This document shows, piece after piece, positions 1 to 11,648 of a stretch of DNA of 64,000 bases. Source of the stretch: Nocardia neocaledoniensis (GTDB lineage Bacteria; Actinomycetota; Actinomycetes; Mycobacteriales; Mycobacteriaceae); contig NZ_QGTL01000003.1 of assembly GCF_003182135.1 (NCBI RefSeq), positions 496,001 through 560,000 of the forward strand, read 5' to 3'. The position numbers and the translations under genes were made by a program. The notes beneath the pieces were generated by a model. The model saw only the letters and a list, made by a program, of their open reading frames with translations, was not told the DNA's origin and searched no databases. Numbering within the stretch: the first letter of the stretch is position 1; each line of letters begins with the position of its first letter.

Positions 1-2949
1 TTCGAGGCCGGTGCGGGTGAGGTTCTGGAACGACAGGCCCACCTGGAACAGCGGGTGCCGCGCGGTGGAGCGGGCGGGGTTGATCGCCTCGACGAGCCGC
101 TCGAACGGCAGGTCTGCGTGCGCGAAGACCTGCAGATCGGTGTCGCGCTGGCGGGCGAGCAGGTCGGTGAACGGCTCGCCGGGGCGCAGGGTCGTGCGGA
201 AGACGAGGGTGTTGACGAACATGCCGATCAGGGCGTCGAGCGCGGCCTCGCCACGGCCCGCGATGGGCGTGCCGATCGCGAGGTCGTCGGTGCCTGCCAG
301 CCGGGCCAGCGTCACCGCGAGCGCGGTGTGCACCACCATGAACAGCGTCGCGCCCTGGCCGCGGGCCAGCGCGAGCAGCGCGCGATGGGTCTCGGCGTCG
401 ATCTCGATCGGCACCCGACGGCCCGCGAAGGACTGCACGGCGGGTCGAGGTCGGTCCGTGGGTAGATCGAGCTGATCGGGCAGTCCCGCCAGCGCCGCGC
501 GCCAGTAGGCGAGCTGGGCCGAGGCGAGCGAATCCGGGTCCTCCTCGCTGCCGAGCAGCGCCCGCTGCCACAGCGCGTAGTCGGCGTACTGCACCGCCAG
601 CGGCTCCCAGGCCGGCGCCGAGCCCGCCGAGCGCGCGGCGTAGGCGAGCATGAGGTCCCTGGTCAGCGGGGTGAGCGAGGAGCCGTCACCGGCGATGTGG
701 TGCACCACCACGGCCAGCACCGACTCCTCGGGCCCGAGCTCGAACAGGGCGACCCGCAGCGGCACCTGGGCGCGCACGTCGAACCCGGACGCGCCGAGCG
801 CGTGCATCGCCGCGTCCAGCTCGGCGGCCTCGATCCGGCGGACCTCGAGCTGCGGGGTCGCCGCCGATTCCGGCAGTACGCGCTGGATGGGGCCGTCGTC
901 GGTCTCGGGGTAGATCGTGCGCAGCGTCTCGTGCCGGGCGACCAGGTCACCCACGGCGGCCCGCAGCGCCTCGACGTCGATGGCGCCACCGAGCCGCACC
1001 GCCATGGGGATGTTGTAGGCGACAGATTCGGGATCGAACTGGTTGAGGAACCACATGCGCTGCTGGGCCAGCGAGAGCGGAATCCGCTCCGGCCGCTCCC
1101 CCGCCACCAGCGCGGGCCGCGCACCGGCGCCCGCGGACTCGGCGAGCCTGCGCGCCAGCTCCTCCACCGTGGGCGCCTCGAACAGCAGGCGGACAGGGAA
1201 GTCGGTGTCGAGCGCGGCGCCGAGCCGGGCCGCGACCTGGGTGGCGAGCAGGGAGTTGCCGCCGAGGGCGAAGAAGTCGTCGTCGAGCCCGAGCTGGGTG
1301 TCGGCGCCGACATCGAGCACCTGCGCGAAGGTCCCGGCGACGATCTGTTCCACCGGCGTCGCGGGCGCGCGGAATTCGGCGTGCTCCAGCACCGGCGCGG
1401 GCAGTGCGCGGCGATCCAGCTTGCCCACGGGTGTCAGCGGGATGGTGTCGAGTTCCATCACCACCGTCGGCACCATGTGCGCGGGCAGGCTGCGCTCGGC
1501 GAACCCCGTGAGCGCGGCCGCATCGACCGTCGCGCCGGGCGCCGCGTGCACGTAGGAAACGAGAATCGTGGCGCCACTGTCGAGTTCGTGGCCGACGGTG
1601 GCGGCGAAGTCGAGGCTCTCGTGCGCGGAGAGCACGGCGTCGATCTCGCCGAGTTCGATCCGGAAGCCGCGGATCTTCACCTGGAAGTCGTTGCGGCCCA
1701 CGTAGTCCAGCGCACCGTCAGCGGTCCAGCGGACCAGGTCACCCGTGCGGTAGAGCCGGGAACCGGCCGGGTCGAACGGGTTCGAGACATAGCGCGAGGC
1801 GGTGAGGCCGGGCCTGGCGTGATAGCCGCGCGTGAGCTGGGCACCGGTGATGTACAGCTCGCCCGTGACGCCGGGCGGCACCGGCCGCAGCCGGTCGTCG
1901 AGAACGTATTCGGCGACCCCCCGCAGCGGACCACCGATGGTGAGCGGGTCACCGGACTTCAGCGGCACACTGATATTGGTGACGATGGTCGTCTCGGTGG
2001 GGCCGTAGACATTGTGGAACTGCCGCAGCCCGCCGTCGGCGAGTGGAATCGCCCAGCGGCGCAGCAGATCCGGCGGACACGCCTCACCGCCGACCGCCAC
2101 CACCCGGAAGTCGTCGAGTCCGGCGGGGTCGATGGAGGCGAGCGCGGCCGGGGTGATGAACGCGTGGCTCACCCGTTCCCGGCGCAGCAGCGCAGCCAGG
2201 TCGTCACCGCCGTACACGCTCGGGTCGACGATCACCATGGTCGCGCCCGCGCCGACCGCCAGCAGCAGCTCCAGCACCGAGGCGTCGAACGAGGGCGAGG
2301 CGAAATGCAGGGTCCGGGAATCGGATTCGACGCCGTAGTGCAGCCGCTGTTCGGCGCAGAAGCCGGCCAGCCCGGCCTGGGAGACGGCAACGCCCTTGGG
2401 CAGGCCGGTCGAGCCCGAGGTGTAGATGACGTAGGCGAGATCCTCCGCGCGGATCTGGCGCACCCGATCGGCATTGGTCACCGGGTCACCGGCGAACTCG
2501 TCGGCCATGGCGTCGTCGTCGATGGCGAGCCAGTCGACCCGCGCGGGCAGTTGCCCGGCGACCTTCGACACGGTCAGTCCGAAGACGGCGCCGGAGTCGG
2601 ACACCATGTGCGCCACGCGATCCGGCGGATAGTTCGGGTCCACGGGCACGAAACCGGCGCCGGTCTTGGCGACCGCCCACACCGCGAGCACCGACTCGAT
2701 CGAGCGCGGGATGCCGATCGCCACCAGGTCCCCCGCACCGATGCCGCGCGCGATGAGCAGCCGCGCGATGCGGCTGGAGCGCTCGTCGAGTTCGGCGTAG
2801 CTCAGGCTCCCGAGGGCGCGCGTGGCGTCGGCGAGGACCACCGCGACACCGTCGGGGTTGGTCTCCACGGCGGTGGCCAGCAGCTGCGGCAGCGCGGTCA
2901 CCCGGGTGGGGCGTGTGCGCACCGGGCGGGTCCGTACCGGTCGTGTCAT
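1..2949 (-). CDS. Non-ribosomal peptide synthetase subunit (A-PCP-C..., 3' end outside window)
   Basis: This is the downstream NRPS subunit and it continues past the left edge. Translation from the ATG at 2949 begins with a basic repeat ([12 protein letters not shown]) and enters an adenylation domain directly, with no leading C domain. Visible motifs are [11 protein letters not shown] (about residue 180), [21 protein letters not shown] and PVGKLDRR (about 510). A PCP with LGGNSLLA follows (about 560), then a C domain with HHIAGDG (about 750). The specificity pocket read by hand against GrsA is roughly D-A-L-F-A-G-V-I-V-K, which I cannot match to a substrate. The gene lies 56 bp after the other NRPS gene, so the two are probably one operon. 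Its A domain likely supplies the amino acid for the last C domain of the upstream subunit. The product is unknown. Confidence 0.93.
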   Translation of the reverse strand, partial: MTRPVRTRPVRTRPTRVTALPQLLATAVETNPDGVAVVLADATRALGSLSYAELDERSSRIARLLIARGIGAGDLVAIGIPRSIESVLAVWAVAKTGAGFVPVDPNYPPDRVAHMVSDSGAVFGLTVSKVAGQLPARVDWLAIDDDAMADEFAGDPVTNADRVRQIRAEDLAYVIYTSGSTGLPKGVAVSQAGLAGFCAEQRLHYGVESDSRTLHFASPSFDASVLELLLAVGAGATMVIVDPSVYGGDDLAALLRRERVSHAFITPAALASIDPAGLDDFRVVAVGGEACPPDLLRRWAIPLADGGLRQFHNVYGPTETTIVTNISVPLKSGDPLTIGGPLRGVAEYVLDDRLRPVPPGVTGELYITGAQLTRGYHARPGLTASRYVSNPFDPAGSRLYRTGDLVRWTADGALDYVGRNDFQVKIRGFRIELGEIDAVLSAHESLDFAATVGHELDSGATILVSYVHAAPGATVDAAALTGFAERSLPAHMVPTVVMELDTIPLTPVGKLDRRALPAPVLEHAEFRAPATPVEQIVAGTFAQVLDVGADTQLGLDDDFFALGGNSLLATQVAARLGAALDTDFPVRLLFEAPTVEELARRLAESAGAGARPALVAGERPERIPLSLAQQRMWFLNQFDPESVAYNIPMAVRLGGAIDVEALRAAVGDLVARHETLRTIYPETDDGPIQRVLPESAATPQLEVRRIEAAELDAAMHALGASGFDVRAQVPLRVALFELGPEESVLAVVVHHIAGDGSSLTPLTRDLMLAYAARSAGSAPAWEPLAVQYADYALWQRALLGSEEDPDSLASAQLAYWRAALAGLPDQLDLPTDRPRPAVQSFAGRRVPIEIDAETHRALLALARGQGATLFMVVHTALAVTLARLAGTDDLAIGTPIAGRGEAALDALIGMFVNTLVFRTTLRPGEPFTDLLARQRDTDLQVFAHADLPFERLVEAINPARSTARHPLFQVGLSFQNLTRTGLE

Positions 2950-3005
2950 CGCGATTCCACCTCACCCATCACCGAACATCGTTGTGTCGCTGTCGAAGAC
3001 ACGAC

Positions 3006-6000
3006 TCAGACCGCCGACGTACGCAGATCCCCGAGTACCAGCACGACCTCGGCCCGGCCGGTCTCGGCGGGCGCGGCGTCGTCGGCGATCACCGCGCGCA
3101 GGTCCTCGAGCCCGGCCGTCTCGACCGTCTCCAGGCCCGCCCGATCGCCGAACAGGTGGCTCACCCACTCGTCGGCGAGCGCGCCCGAGATGTCGGTCCC
3201 GGCCGGAACCAGCACCATCGACGCACCGGCCACACCGGCCGCGACCGGCTCGACCAGCGCGGCGAAGCTGTCCGCCGCCCCGTTGGCGAAGGTCCGCGAC
3301 TCGAAGGTCAGCTCGGCACCGGTGCGCACCCGGGCGCCCGCGGTGGCGAGTTCGTCGTAGCTGCGGACACCGTCGGCGCCGACGAACGCGGGGTCGGTGC
3401 CGCGCAGTGCCCTGGTGCGGTCGGCGTAGGTCACCGGACGCGCCGACTGCGTGGACAATTCGGTGCGAATGGCCGGATCGTCGAGCACCAGCCAGTCGAG
3501 ATCGCCCGAACCCGGCGTGCCCGTGGTGATCCCGATCTTGGCGGTCGGTTCGCCGGACGGCGGGCCGGCGACCGGCACCACCGCGGCGCCGGACTTGAGT
3601 ACCGCCCAGACCGCGACGGCCCAGTCGATGCCGCGCGGAAGATCAACGGCCACACCGGCTCCCGGGCCGAACCCGCGGCCGATGAGCAGCCGGGCCAGGC
3701 GCGAGGAGCGGGCGTCGAGCTGCTCGTAGGTGAGCGACTCCTCGCCCCAGACCAGCGCCGGACCGTCGGGGTCGTCCTCGGCGGCGGCCGTGAACGCCTG
3801 CGCGAGCGTGGTTCCGCCGGTCGGCGCCGTCGGCGCGGGCGCCTGCGCGGCGCCGGCCAGCAGCCGGGCCCGCTCCTGCTCGTCGAGGATGTCGATGTCG
3901 CCGACGCGCTGCTGCGGATCGGCGGCGACCGAGGTCAGGATGCGGGCGAACCGCTCACCGAGGGTGCGTACCGTCGCCTCGTCGAACAGGTCGGTGGCGT
4001 AGTTGAACAGGGCGACGAGCTCGTCCGGCGCGCCCTCCGCGGTGAACCGGGGCTCCACGTCGACCTGCAGGTCGAACTTCGCCGCCACTGCGGTCTCCAG
4101 CGCCGAAACGGTGAGACCGGGCAGTTCGAGCGCGGCCACCTCGTTGTTGCTGAAGGTCAGCGCGACCTGGAACAGCGGATTGTGCGCGCTGCCCTTGCCG
4201 GGCGCGACCACCTCGACGACCCGCTCGAACGGCAGATCGGCGTGTGCGAAGGCACCGAGGTCGGTCTCGCGGGCCAGGTCGACGGCCTCGTCGAAGGACC
4301 CGGCCGGGTCCAGCGGCGTGCGTAGGGTCAGCGTGTTGACGAACATGCCGACCAGCTCGTCGAGCGCCCGCTCGCCGCGACCGGCGACGGCGGTGCCGAT
4401 GGCGATGTCGGTGGTGCCCGACAGCCGGGCCAGCAGCACGGCCAGCGCCGCGTGCACGACCATGAACAGCGACGACTTGTGTTCGCGCGCAATATGGTTG
4501 AGCTGTGCGTGCACCTCGGCGGGCAGGCGCAGTTCGGTGGTGGCGCCGCGCAGGGTCGGCACCGCGGGGCGCGGGCGGTCCTGCGGCAGTTCGAGCAGCG
4601 GCGGCACCCCGGCCAGTTGCTGCTGCCAGTAGGCGAGCTGGGCGGCGGCGACCGAGCCGGGCTCTTCGTCGGAGCCGACCACCTCGCGCTGCCACAGCGC
4701 GAAGTCGGCGTACTGCACGGGAAGTGGCGTCCAGGCGGGGCTCTGCCCGCCGGTCCTGGCGACGTAGGCGGTCATCAGGTCGCGGGCCAGCGGCGCCAGC
4801 GAGGCCCCGTCGCCGGAGATGTGGTGCACCACGAAGACGAGCAGCCAGTCGGCCGACGTGCCGTCGGTGAGCAGCCGGGCGCGCACCGGGACCTCGCGGG
4901 TGACGTCGAAGCCGGCACCGGTCAGCGCGGCGGCACGGCCGAGCACGTCGTCGGTGGTCTCCACCTCGAGCCCGTTCGGCAGGACCGCGGTCACCGGCAG
5001 GATCTCCTGGGTGGGCGCGCCGTCGACCGACGGGAACAGGGTGCGCAGGGATTCGTGCCTGCCGAGCACATCGGTCACGGCGGCGTCGAGCGCGGCCACG
5101 TCGAGCTCGCCGGTGAGGCGGATGGCGAACGGCAGGTTGTAGGAGCCCGACGCCGGGTCCAGCTGGTTCAGCACCCACATGCGCTGCTGGGCCAGCGACA
5201 GCGGAATCCGTTGCGGCCGTTCGGCGGCCACCAGCGCGGGCCGGGCGGCCGCGCCCCCGACGGCGCCGGCGCGGGCGGCCAGCGCGGTGACGGTGGGCGC
5301 CTCGAACAGATCGCGGATGGTGATCTCGGCGTCGAGCGCCTCGTTGATCCTGGCGACGGCACGGGTGGCCAGCAGCGAGTTGCCGCCGAGGGCGAAGTAG
5401 TCGTCGTCGGCGCCGACGCGGCCCATTCCGAGCAGTTCGGCGTAGACACCGGCGACGATCTCCTCGACGGGAGTCGCCGGGGCGCGGAACTCGCCCACGG
5501 TGAACGTGGGCGCGGGCAGCGCCTTGCGGTCGAGCTTGCCGCTCGGGTTGAGCGGGAACGCCGCCAGCGCCACCAGCGCGGCGGGAATCATGTACGTGGG
5601 CAGCGCATCACCGATGGCGGCCAGCAGCGCGGCCTGCTCGATCTCGGCGCCGGGCTTGGGCACCACATAGGCGACCAGCTGTTCCCCGGCGGGTGAATCG
5701 GCGACGAGCGCCACGGCCTGACTCACCGTCGGCTGGGCCAGCAGCGCGGTCTCGATCTCGCCGAGCTCGATGCGCTGACCACGGAACTTCACCTGGAAGT
5801 CGGTGCGGCCCAGGTATTCCAGGGCGCCGCTGCCGTCTTCCTGGGTCCGCCACACCACGAGGTCGCCGGTGCGGTACATCCGCAGACCGGGCGCGAACGG
5901 ATTGGCGACGAACCGGTCGGCGGTGATGTCGGGCCTGGCGACATAGCCGCGGGCGAGCTGGTCACCGGCCAGGTAGAGCTCGCCGACCACACCGGCGGGC

Positions 6001-9000
6001 ACCGGGCGCAGGCGCGAATCCAGCACGTACACCTGGGTGTTCCACTCCGGCACACCGATCGGCACCGAGCCGCGGCCCGTCCGCTCGGCGGGCCAGTAGG
6101 TCACCGACACCGCGGCCTCGGTCGGCCCGTACAGGTTGTGCACCCGCGCGGTGGACACGGCGTTCATCGCCGCGACCGTCTCCGGCGGCAGCGCCTCGCC
6201 GACGGCGAAGATGTCACGCAGCGTCGGCACCGCGCCGGGCGCGGTGTGCGCGGCGAAGACGGTGAGCATCGACGGCACGAAGTCCGTCACCGTGACGCCC
6301 TGTGCCGCAATGGTTTCGGCGATGTAGGCGGGATCGCGATGGCCGTCGTGCGTGGCGACCACCAGCTTGGCGCCGGTGCGCAGCGGCATGAAGTAGCCCC
6401 ACAGCGACACGTCGAAGGTGGTCGCGGTCTTCTGCAGGTACACGTCGCCGGGGCCGAGCGGGTACTCGGCGAGCATCCAGCTGGTCTGGTTCTCGATCGC
6501 CGCGTGCGAGACCGCGACACCCTTGGGCCTGCCGGTCGAGCCGGAGGTGAAGATGACGTAGGCCGGATGGGCGGGCAGCACGGGGCGCACCAGCTCCGCC
6601 GCCGCCACGGGCTCGGCCGAGAAGCCGTCCAGCGGAACGGAATCGAGCAGGATCACCGGCGTGTGCGCAGGCACCTCGACCGCGTCGGCGGTGGTGGTGA
6701 GCACGCACACCGGCGCCGCGGTCTCCAGGATGTACGCGATGCGCTCGGCCGGATGATCCGGGTCGAGCGGCACGTACGCGCCACCGGCGGTGACGATCGC
6801 GTACATGCCGACCACCAGATCCAGCGAACGCCGCACCGCGAGACCGACATACGATTCCGGGCCGACCCCGTCGGCGATCAGCCGCCGGGCCAGCCGGTTG
6901 ACCCGCTCGTCGAACTCCCGGTACGTGAGTTCGACGCCCTCGTAGGCCACCGCGACGGCGTCGGGGTGCGCGGCGACGGCGCGCCGGTAGCCGTCGAGCA
7001 GCAGCGCGGGCGCGAGCTCGTGGTCGGTGTCGTTCCAGCGCACCAGGATTCGATCCAGCTCGGCCGGATCCATCAGCTCGTGCCCGCCCAGCGGGGCCGC
7101 CGGGTCGGCGACGATCGCGGTGAGCAGGCGCACGAAGCGATCGGCGATGCCCTCGACGGTGGCCGCGTCGAACAGGTCGGTCGAGTAGGTCAGCCCCACC
7201 CCGATGCCGTGCGGCACGCCGTGGCGGTCGGTGTCCTCGACCATCTCGAACTGCAGGTCGAACTTGGCGAACGGGATGCTCAGATCCACGCCGCTGACGG
7301 TCATGCCAGGCAGTTCGAGCGCGGTGCGCGCCATGTTCTGGAACGCCAGCATCACCTGGAACAGCGGATGCCGCGAAGTGGAGCGAGCCGGGTCGAGCAG
7401 CTCGACCAGCCGCTCGAACGGCACGTCGGCGTGGCCGAACGCGGCGACATCGGTGGCGCGGGTGCGTACCAGCAGATCGTCGAAGCTGCCCGCCGGATCC
7501 ACCTCGGTGCGCAGCACCAGGGTGTTGACGAACATGCCGATCAGATCGTCGAGGGCGGCGTCACCGCGACCGGCCACCGGCGTGCCGACGGCGATGTCGG
7601 TGCTGCCCGAGAGCCGCGCGAGCAGCGCCGACAGCGCCGCGTGCACGACCATGAACAGCGTCGAATTGTGCGTGTGCGCGAGCTTGTCGAGCCCGGCGTG
7701 CACCTCGGCGGGTATGCGGAAATCCAGGGTCGCGCCGCGGTAGGTGGCCTCGGCCGGGCGCGGGCGATCGGTCGGCAGGTCGAGCTGATCGGGCAGTCCG
7801 GCGAGCTGGGCGCGCCAGTAGTCGATCTGCTGGGCCAGCACCGAATCCGGGTCGTCCTCGGTACCGAGCACCGCGCGCTGCCAGAGCGTGAAATCGGCGT
7901 ACTGCACGGCCAATTCGGGCAGCCGCGGCTCCTGGCCCGCGCTGCGCTGGACATAGGCGCCCATCAGGTCTCGGGTGAGCGGGCCCATCGAGACGCCGTC
8001 ACCGGCGATGTGGTGCACCACGCACACCAGCACGTGCTCGTCCGCGCGCAGCCGCAGCAGGCGCAGCCGGATCGGCGGCGCCAGCGCGACATCGAAACCG
8101 ACGCCGACCGTCTCGGCGACCAGCGCGGGCACCTGGTCCTCGGTGACCTGCTCGCAGTCGAGGCCGGGCACCGCGCGCGGGTCGCTCAGCGGCAGGATCA
8201 GCTGCTGGCCCGCGCCGTCGACCTGCGGGTACATGGTGCGCAGCACCTCGTGCCTGGCCACCAGATCGCGGACCGCCGCGCGCAACGCGTCGACGTCGAG
8301 CGCGCCGGACAGCCGCACCGCGATCGGCATGTTGTTGACCGCGCTGGTGGGGTCGAACCGGTTGAGGAACCACATCCGCTGCTGCGCGAACGAGAGCGGG
8401 ATGATCTCGGGCCGCTCCTGCGGCAGCAGTTCCTGCCCGGAGCCGGTGCCGATGTGGCGTTCCACCCGTTCGGCCAGCGCGGCGACGGTGCTCGCCTCGA
8501 ACAGCACCTGCACGGGCACCCTGGTGTCGAGCGCGGCGCCGATGCGGGTGGCGGCCTGCGCGGCCAGCAGCGAGTTGCCGCCGAGCTCGAAGAAGTCGTC
8601 GTCGGCGCCGACGCGGATCTCCTCGGCCCCGCCCGCGGTCAGCAGCGTCGCGAAGACCTCGGCGACGATCTCCTGCACCGGGGTCGACGGCGCACGGAAC
8701 TCCCGTGCCGCGAAGACCGGTTCGGGCAGCGCCTTGCGATCCAGCTTGCCCACCGGCGTCAGCGGGATCTGGTCGAGCACCATGATCGAGGCCGGAATCA
8801 TGTAGCCGGGCAACGATTCCGCCAGGAACGCGTCGAGCGCGCTCACCTCGACGGAGGCGCCCGCTCTCGGCAGTACGTACGACACCAGCGCCGTCGCGCC
8901 GGAGGGCAGGGTCTTGCCGAGGGTGGCCGCGAAGTCGATGTCGGGATGCGCGGTGAGCGCGTTGTCGATCTCGCCCAGCTCGATCCGGAAGCCGCGGATC

Positions 9001-10295
9001 TTCACCTGGAAGTCCGAGCGGCCCATGTATTCGATGACGCCGTCACCGGATTCGGTGCGGCGCACCAGGTCTCCGGTGCGGTAGAGCCGGGCGTTGGCGT
9101 CACCGCTCTGCGCGCCGAACGGGCTCGCGACGAACCGTTCCGCGGTCAGGCCGGGACGGTTCAGGTAGCCCTGGGCCAGCGCGGGACCGGACAGGTACAG
9201 CTCGCCGATCACCCCGGCGGGCACCGGGCGCAGACGCGCGTCCAGCACGAAGGCGCCGACACCCGCGATCGCGGAACCGATGGTCACCGGCGCCGCGGGG
9301 TCCATCGGCGGGGTGCTGGTGGCGAGGATGGTGGCCTCGGTCGGGCCGTAGCCGTTGTAGAACTCGCGCTCGCCGACGGCCCAGCGGCCGACCAGCTCCG
9401 GACCGAACTTGTCGCCGGCGACCACGACGACGCGCAGGTCGTCCAGGTCGGCGGGGTCGACCGATTCCAGCGCGCCGGGGGTGATCAGCATGTGCGTCAC
9501 CCGCTCGCGGCGCAGCAGATCGGCGAGTTCGTAACCGCCGAACACCTGCGGCGGCGCGATCACCAGGGTGGCGCCCGCGGAGAAGGTCAGCAGCAGTTCG
9601 AGCACCGACACGTCGAAGTTCGGCGAGCACACGTGCAGGACCCGCGCCTCGGGGGTGACGCGGTAGTGCTCCCGTTCGGCGGCCACCAGCGGCGCCAGCC
9701 CGGTGTGGGTCACCACGACGCCCTTGGGCTTACCGGTGGAGCCGGAGGTGTAGATCAGGTAGGCCGGGTGGCGCTCGTCGAGCGTGCGGACCCGGTCGGC
9801 GTAGGAGACCGGGTGCGCGGGCTGGGTGGCGATGCGCGCGGCCGTCGCCGCGTCGTCGAGTTCGAGCCACGGCAGGGTGTCGCCGAGGACACCGCGATGC
9901 GCGCCGGTGGTGAGGCCGAGCACCGCGCCGGAGTCGGACAGGATGTGGGCGATGCGGTCGGCCGGATAGTTCGGGTCGACAGGCACGTACGCGGCGCCCG
10001 TCTTGGCGACGGCCCACACCGCGAGCACCGATTCGATGCTGCGGGCGATGCCGATGGCGACCACGTCGCCGGGACCGATCCCGCGCCCGATCAGTTCCCT
10101 GGCCAGCTGGGCGGAGCGCTGGTCGAACTCGGAGTAGGTGAGCTCCCGCTGGTCGGCGGGCTCGCCCGTGGGGTTGAACCGGACGGCGACCCGATCGGCC
10201 GACGACTCGACCGCCCCGGTCAGTAACTGCCCGAATGTCGGACTGCTCGACCGGCGACGGCGGTTACCGCGGGCAGAACGACGGGCGGTTTCCAT
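3006..10295 (-). CDS. Non-ribosomal peptide synthetase, A-PCP-C-A-PCP-C plus degenerate A domain
   Basis: A 2429-residue multimodular NRPS. It has a basic N-terminus, then A1 (P-loop [11 protein letters not shown] about residue 185; PVGKLDRK about 517), PCP1 (LGGNSLLA about 570), C1 (HHIAGDG about 765), A2 ([11 protein letters not shown] about 1250; PSGKLDRK about 1588), PCP2 (LGGNSLLA about 1635) and C2 (HHISGDG about 1825). From about residue 2150 to the end is an A-domain-like N-terminal segment lacking the P-loop and all later A motifs. Starting with A, without C, fits an initiation subunit. Hand-read pockets: A1 roughly D-V-L-L-V-A-G-I-L-K; A2 roughly D-V-W-D-F-V-L-V-S-K, partly serine-like. 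No epimerase, thioesterase or MbtH-like protein is visible in the window. The start is the ATG at 10295, with GAGAGG about 12 nt upstream. Confidence 0.95.
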   Translation of the reverse strand: METARRSARGNRRRRSSSPTFGQLLTGAVESSADRVAVRFNPTGEPADQRELTYSEFDQRSAQLARELIGRGIGPGDVVAIGIARSIESVLAVWAVAKTGAAYVPVDPNYPADRIAHILSDSGAVLGLTTGAHRGVLGDTLPWLELDDAATAARIATQPAHPVSYADRVRTLDERHPAYLIYTSGSTGKPKGVVVTHTGLAPLVAAEREHYRVTPEARVLHVCSPNFDVSVLELLLTFSAGATLVIAPPQVFGGYELADLLRRERVTHMLITPGALESVDPADLDDLRVVVVAGDKFGPELVGRWAVGEREFYNGYGPTEATILATSTPPMDPAAPVTIGSAIAGVGAFVLDARLRPVPAGVIGELYLSGPALAQGYLNRPGLTAERFVASPFGAQSGDANARLYRTGDLVRRTESGDGVIEYMGRSDFQVKIRGFRIELGEIDNALTAHPDIDFAATLGKTLPSGATALVSYVLPRAGASVEVSALDAFLAESLPGYMIPASIMVLDQIPLTPVGKLDRKALPEPVFAAREFRAPSTPVQEIVAEVFATLLTAGGAEEIRVGADDDFFELGGNSLLAAQAATRIGAALDTRVPVQVLFEASTVAALAERVERHIGTGSGQELLPQERPEIIPLSFAQQRMWFLNRFDPTSAVNNMPIAVRLSGALDVDALRAAVRDLVARHEVLRTMYPQVDGAGQQLILPLSDPRAVPGLDCEQVTEDQVPALVAETVGVGFDVALAPPIRLRLLRLRADEHVLVCVVHHIAGDGVSMGPLTRDLMGAYVQRSAGQEPRLPELAVQYADFTLWQRAVLGTEDDPDSVLAQQIDYWRAQLAGLPDQLDLPTDRPRPAEATYRGATLDFRIPAEVHAGLDKLAHTHNSTLFMVVHAALSALLARLSGSTDIAVGTPVAGRGDAALDDLIGMFVNTLVLRTEVDPAGSFDDLLVRTRATDVAAFGHADVPFERLVELLDPARSTSRHPLFQVMLAFQNMARTALELPGMTVSGVDLSIPFAKFDLQFEMVEDTDRHGVPHGIGVGLTYSTDLFDAATVEGIADRFVRLLTAIVADPAAPLGGHELMDPAELDRILVRWNDTDHELAPALLLDGYRRAVAAHPDAVAVAYEGVELTYREFDERVNRLARRLIADGVGPESYVGLAVRRSLDLVVGMYAIVTAGGAYVPLDPDHPAERIAYILETAAPVCVLTTTADAVEVPAHTPVILLDSVPLDGFSAEPVAAAELVRPVLPAHPAYVIFTSGSTGRPKGVAVSHAAIENQTSWMLAEYPLGPGDVYLQKTATTFDVSLWGYFMPLRTGAKLVVATHDGHRDPAYIAETIAAQGVTVTDFVPSMLTVFAAHTAPGAVPTLRDIFAVGEALPPETVAAMNAVSTARVHNLYGPTEAAVSVTYWPAERTGRGSVPIGVPEWNTQVYVLDSRLRPVPAGVVGELYLAGDQLARGYVARPDITADRFVANPFAPGLRMYRTGDLVVWRTQEDGSGALEYLGRTDFQVKFRGQRIELGEIETALLAQPTVSQAVALVADSPAGEQLVAYVVPKPGAEIEQAALLAAIGDALPTYMIPAALVALAAFPLNPSGKLDRKALPAPTFTVGEFRAPATPVEEIVAGVYAELLGMGRVGADDDYFALGGNSLLATRAVARINEALDAEITIRDLFEAPTVTALAARAGAVGGAAARPALVAAERPQRIPLSLAQQRMWVLNQLDPASGSYNLPFAIRLTGELDVAALDAAVTDVLGRHESLRTLFPSVDGAPTQEILPVTAVLPNGLEVETTDDVLGRAAALTGAGFDVTREVPVRARLLTDGTSADWLLVFVVHHISGDGASLAPLARDLMTAYVARTGGQSPAWTPLPVQYADFALWQREVVGSDEEPGSVAAAQLAYWQQQLAGVPPLLELPQDRPRPAVPTLRGATTELRLPAEVHAQLNHIAREHKSSLFMVVHAALAVLLARLSGTTDIAIGTAVAGRGERALDELVGMFVNTLTLRTPLDPAGSFDEAVDLARETDLGAFAHADLPFERVVEVVAPGKGSAHNPLFQVALTFSNNEVAALELPGLTVSALETAVAAKFDLQVDVEPRFTAEGAPDELVALFNYATDLFDEATVRTLGERFARILTSVAADPQQRVGDIDILDEQERARLLAGAAQAPAPTAPTGGTTLAQAFTAAAEDDPDGPALVWGEESLTYEQLDARSSRLARLLIGRGFGPGAGVAVDLPRGIDWAVAVWAVLKSGAAVVPVAGPPSGEPTAKIGITTGTPGSGDLDWLVLDDPAIRTELSTQSARPVTYADRTRALRGTDPAFVGADGVRSYDELATAGARVRTGAELTFESRTFANGAADSFAALVEPVAAGVAGASMVLVPAGTDISGALADEWVSHLFGDRAGLETVETAGLEDLRAVIADDAAPAETGRAEVVLVLGDLRTSAV

Positions 10296-10447
10296 TCGAG
10301 TTCATTCACCTCTCATCGAGCCTGGACGCGCTGAGGCCGCCCGGTGCAGATCGAGCCATCATATCCAGCCCTGTTTCCGGGGCCCCAGCTTCCATGGGCC
10401 CTGAGGAGTATCGGCCCGCCGACCAGCGACGTTGCCGCATCACACAG

Positions 10448-10485
10448 CAAAGTGACGGGGCTCATAGCGAACCACCGTCACTTTG
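10448..10485. terminator. Stem-loop between peptidase and NRPS genes
   Basis: CAAAGTGACGG at 10448-10458 pairs perfectly with CCGTCACTTTG at 10475-10485 around a 16-nt loop. It lies 28 bp past the stop of the leftward M23 peptidase gene, so a terminator is the simplest reading. There is no T-tract, which is common in actinobacteria. An operator for the NRPS genes is the alternative. Confidence 0.45.
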
Positions 10486-10512
10486 GTTTCGCGGTGAAAT
10501 CCGCGCCGGCGC

Positions 10513-11379
10513 TCAGTGCGCGGACGGACCCCACTCCATCGGCACGCCCTTCGAGGCGAGGTAGGGCAGCGGGTCGATCTTGGTGCCGCCCTGGTCCCAG
10601 ATCTCGAGGTGCAGGTGCGGGCCGGTGGACTGGCCGCGGTTGCCGACGGTCGCGATGACGTCGCCGGCGTTCACCCGCTGGCCCTCGGTGACGAGCATGT
10701 CGTTGACGTGGCCGTACACGGCGGTGGTGCCGTCGTCCTGGAGCACGCGCACCCACAGGCCGAAGCCCGAGGCCGGGCCCGCCTCGACGACGGTGCCGCT
10801 CATGACGGAGTGGATCGGCGCGCCGAGCGAATCGGCGAAGTCGATGCCGCTGTGCATGGCGCCCCAGCGGGCACCGAAGCCGGAGCTGATCGGACCGGCG
10901 ACCGGGCGGGCGGCCTGCGGCGGCGCGACCTGGTGCTGGATGCCCTGGATGATGTCTTCGACCTGGGCGAGCGGCGCGGAGATCTCGGGCGGCAGGTTGC
11001 CGATGCCGAACGGCGCGGCCACGGGCGAGGCGATCGGCGCGGCGACGGCGTCGACCTGTGCGGGTGCCTCGGCGACGGGCGCGGTGTGCTGCGCGGCGAT
11101 CAGGCTGACCTCGGCCGCCTCGCGAGCGGAATCGGGGACGACGGATTCCTCGACGTCGTCCTTCTGCGTCGGCAGCAGCGGGGCCGCGTAGGCGATGGTC
11201 GGCGCGACCTGGGCGGCGATGCCGACCAGCGCGCCGGTGGCGACCGCGGCGCTGGCGGCGACGCGCACCCGGTCGGTCCTGGACGGTTCGGCGCGGTGCC
11301 GGCTCGGGCGCCCGGCGCCTCCGTCACCCAGCAGGGCCTTGACGGAGATGGATTCGGGGCCCATACGGTGCTGCGACAA
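10513..11379 (-). CDS. Secreted/anchored M23-family metallopeptidase (LytM-like)
   Basis: A 288-residue protein that probably hydrolyses peptidoglycan cross-links or acts as a cell-wall activator. An Arg-rich N-terminus is followed by a hydrophobic segment (VRVAASAAVATGALVGIAAQ, about residues 38-57) that should export or anchor it, then an Ala/Pro-rich linker. The C-terminal M23 domain starts about residue 160. The zinc ligands are visible as HSGID and GPHLHLE, and YGHV is also present. The TTG start at 11379 is favoured because TAGGAC sits exactly 12-7 nt upstream, as in a leaderless promoter; an in-frame ATG at 11364 is the alternative. It resembles mycobacterial Rv0950c-type proteins in organisation. 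Confidence 0.9.
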   Translation of the reverse strand: MSQHRMGPESISVKALLGDGGAGRPSRHRAEPSRTDRVRVAASAAVATGALVGIAAQVAPTIAYAAPLLPTQKDDVEESVVPDSAREAAEVSLIAAQHTAPVAEAPAQVDAVAAPIASPVAAPFGIGNLPPEISAPLAQVEDIIQGIQHQVAPPQAARPVAGPISSGFGARWGAMHSGIDFADSLGAPIHSVMSGTVVEAGPASGFGLWVRVLQDDGTTAVYGHVNDMLVTEGQRVNAGDVIATVGNRGQSTGPHLHLEIWDQGGTKIDPLPYLASKGVPMEWGPSAH

Positions 11380-11648
11380 AGTTTCGTCCTAGCGTCCGGC
11401 AACAAAGGAAACGACACCGGCTCTGACGATCCGGCCCGGAACCCGCTCGCGCGGTTCCCGGTGCCGATCCGACGTAACGTTTCGGCATCCGTTGTGACGG
11501 GAACTCTACCCGGTCGTGACCATTCCGCAACCTTCTGGGTGGAAGTCGCAGGTAGGAGCCGTGTCGGACGGTAACAAACGCGTGTTGCAGACCGTTATCC
11601 GCGGCGCCGTGCGGTCACCGACGCACCCCGACAGGCCAGACTCGGACC

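Noticed and set aside
697..3360. 887-codon open frame on the + strand
   Set aside because: It lies antisense to the NRPS genes, is extremely Arg/Gly/His-rich and has no domain; it is a high-GC shadow frame.
6138..10226. 1362-codon open frame on the + strand
   Set aside because: Antisense to the A, PCP and C domains of the large NRPS, with low-complexity composition and no ribosome binding site.
1..10295. Nocobactin/mycobactin-type siderophore cluster
   Set aside because: No salicylate ligase, heterocyclisation domain, lysine N-oxygenase or PKS is visible; the NRPS layout alone does not support it.
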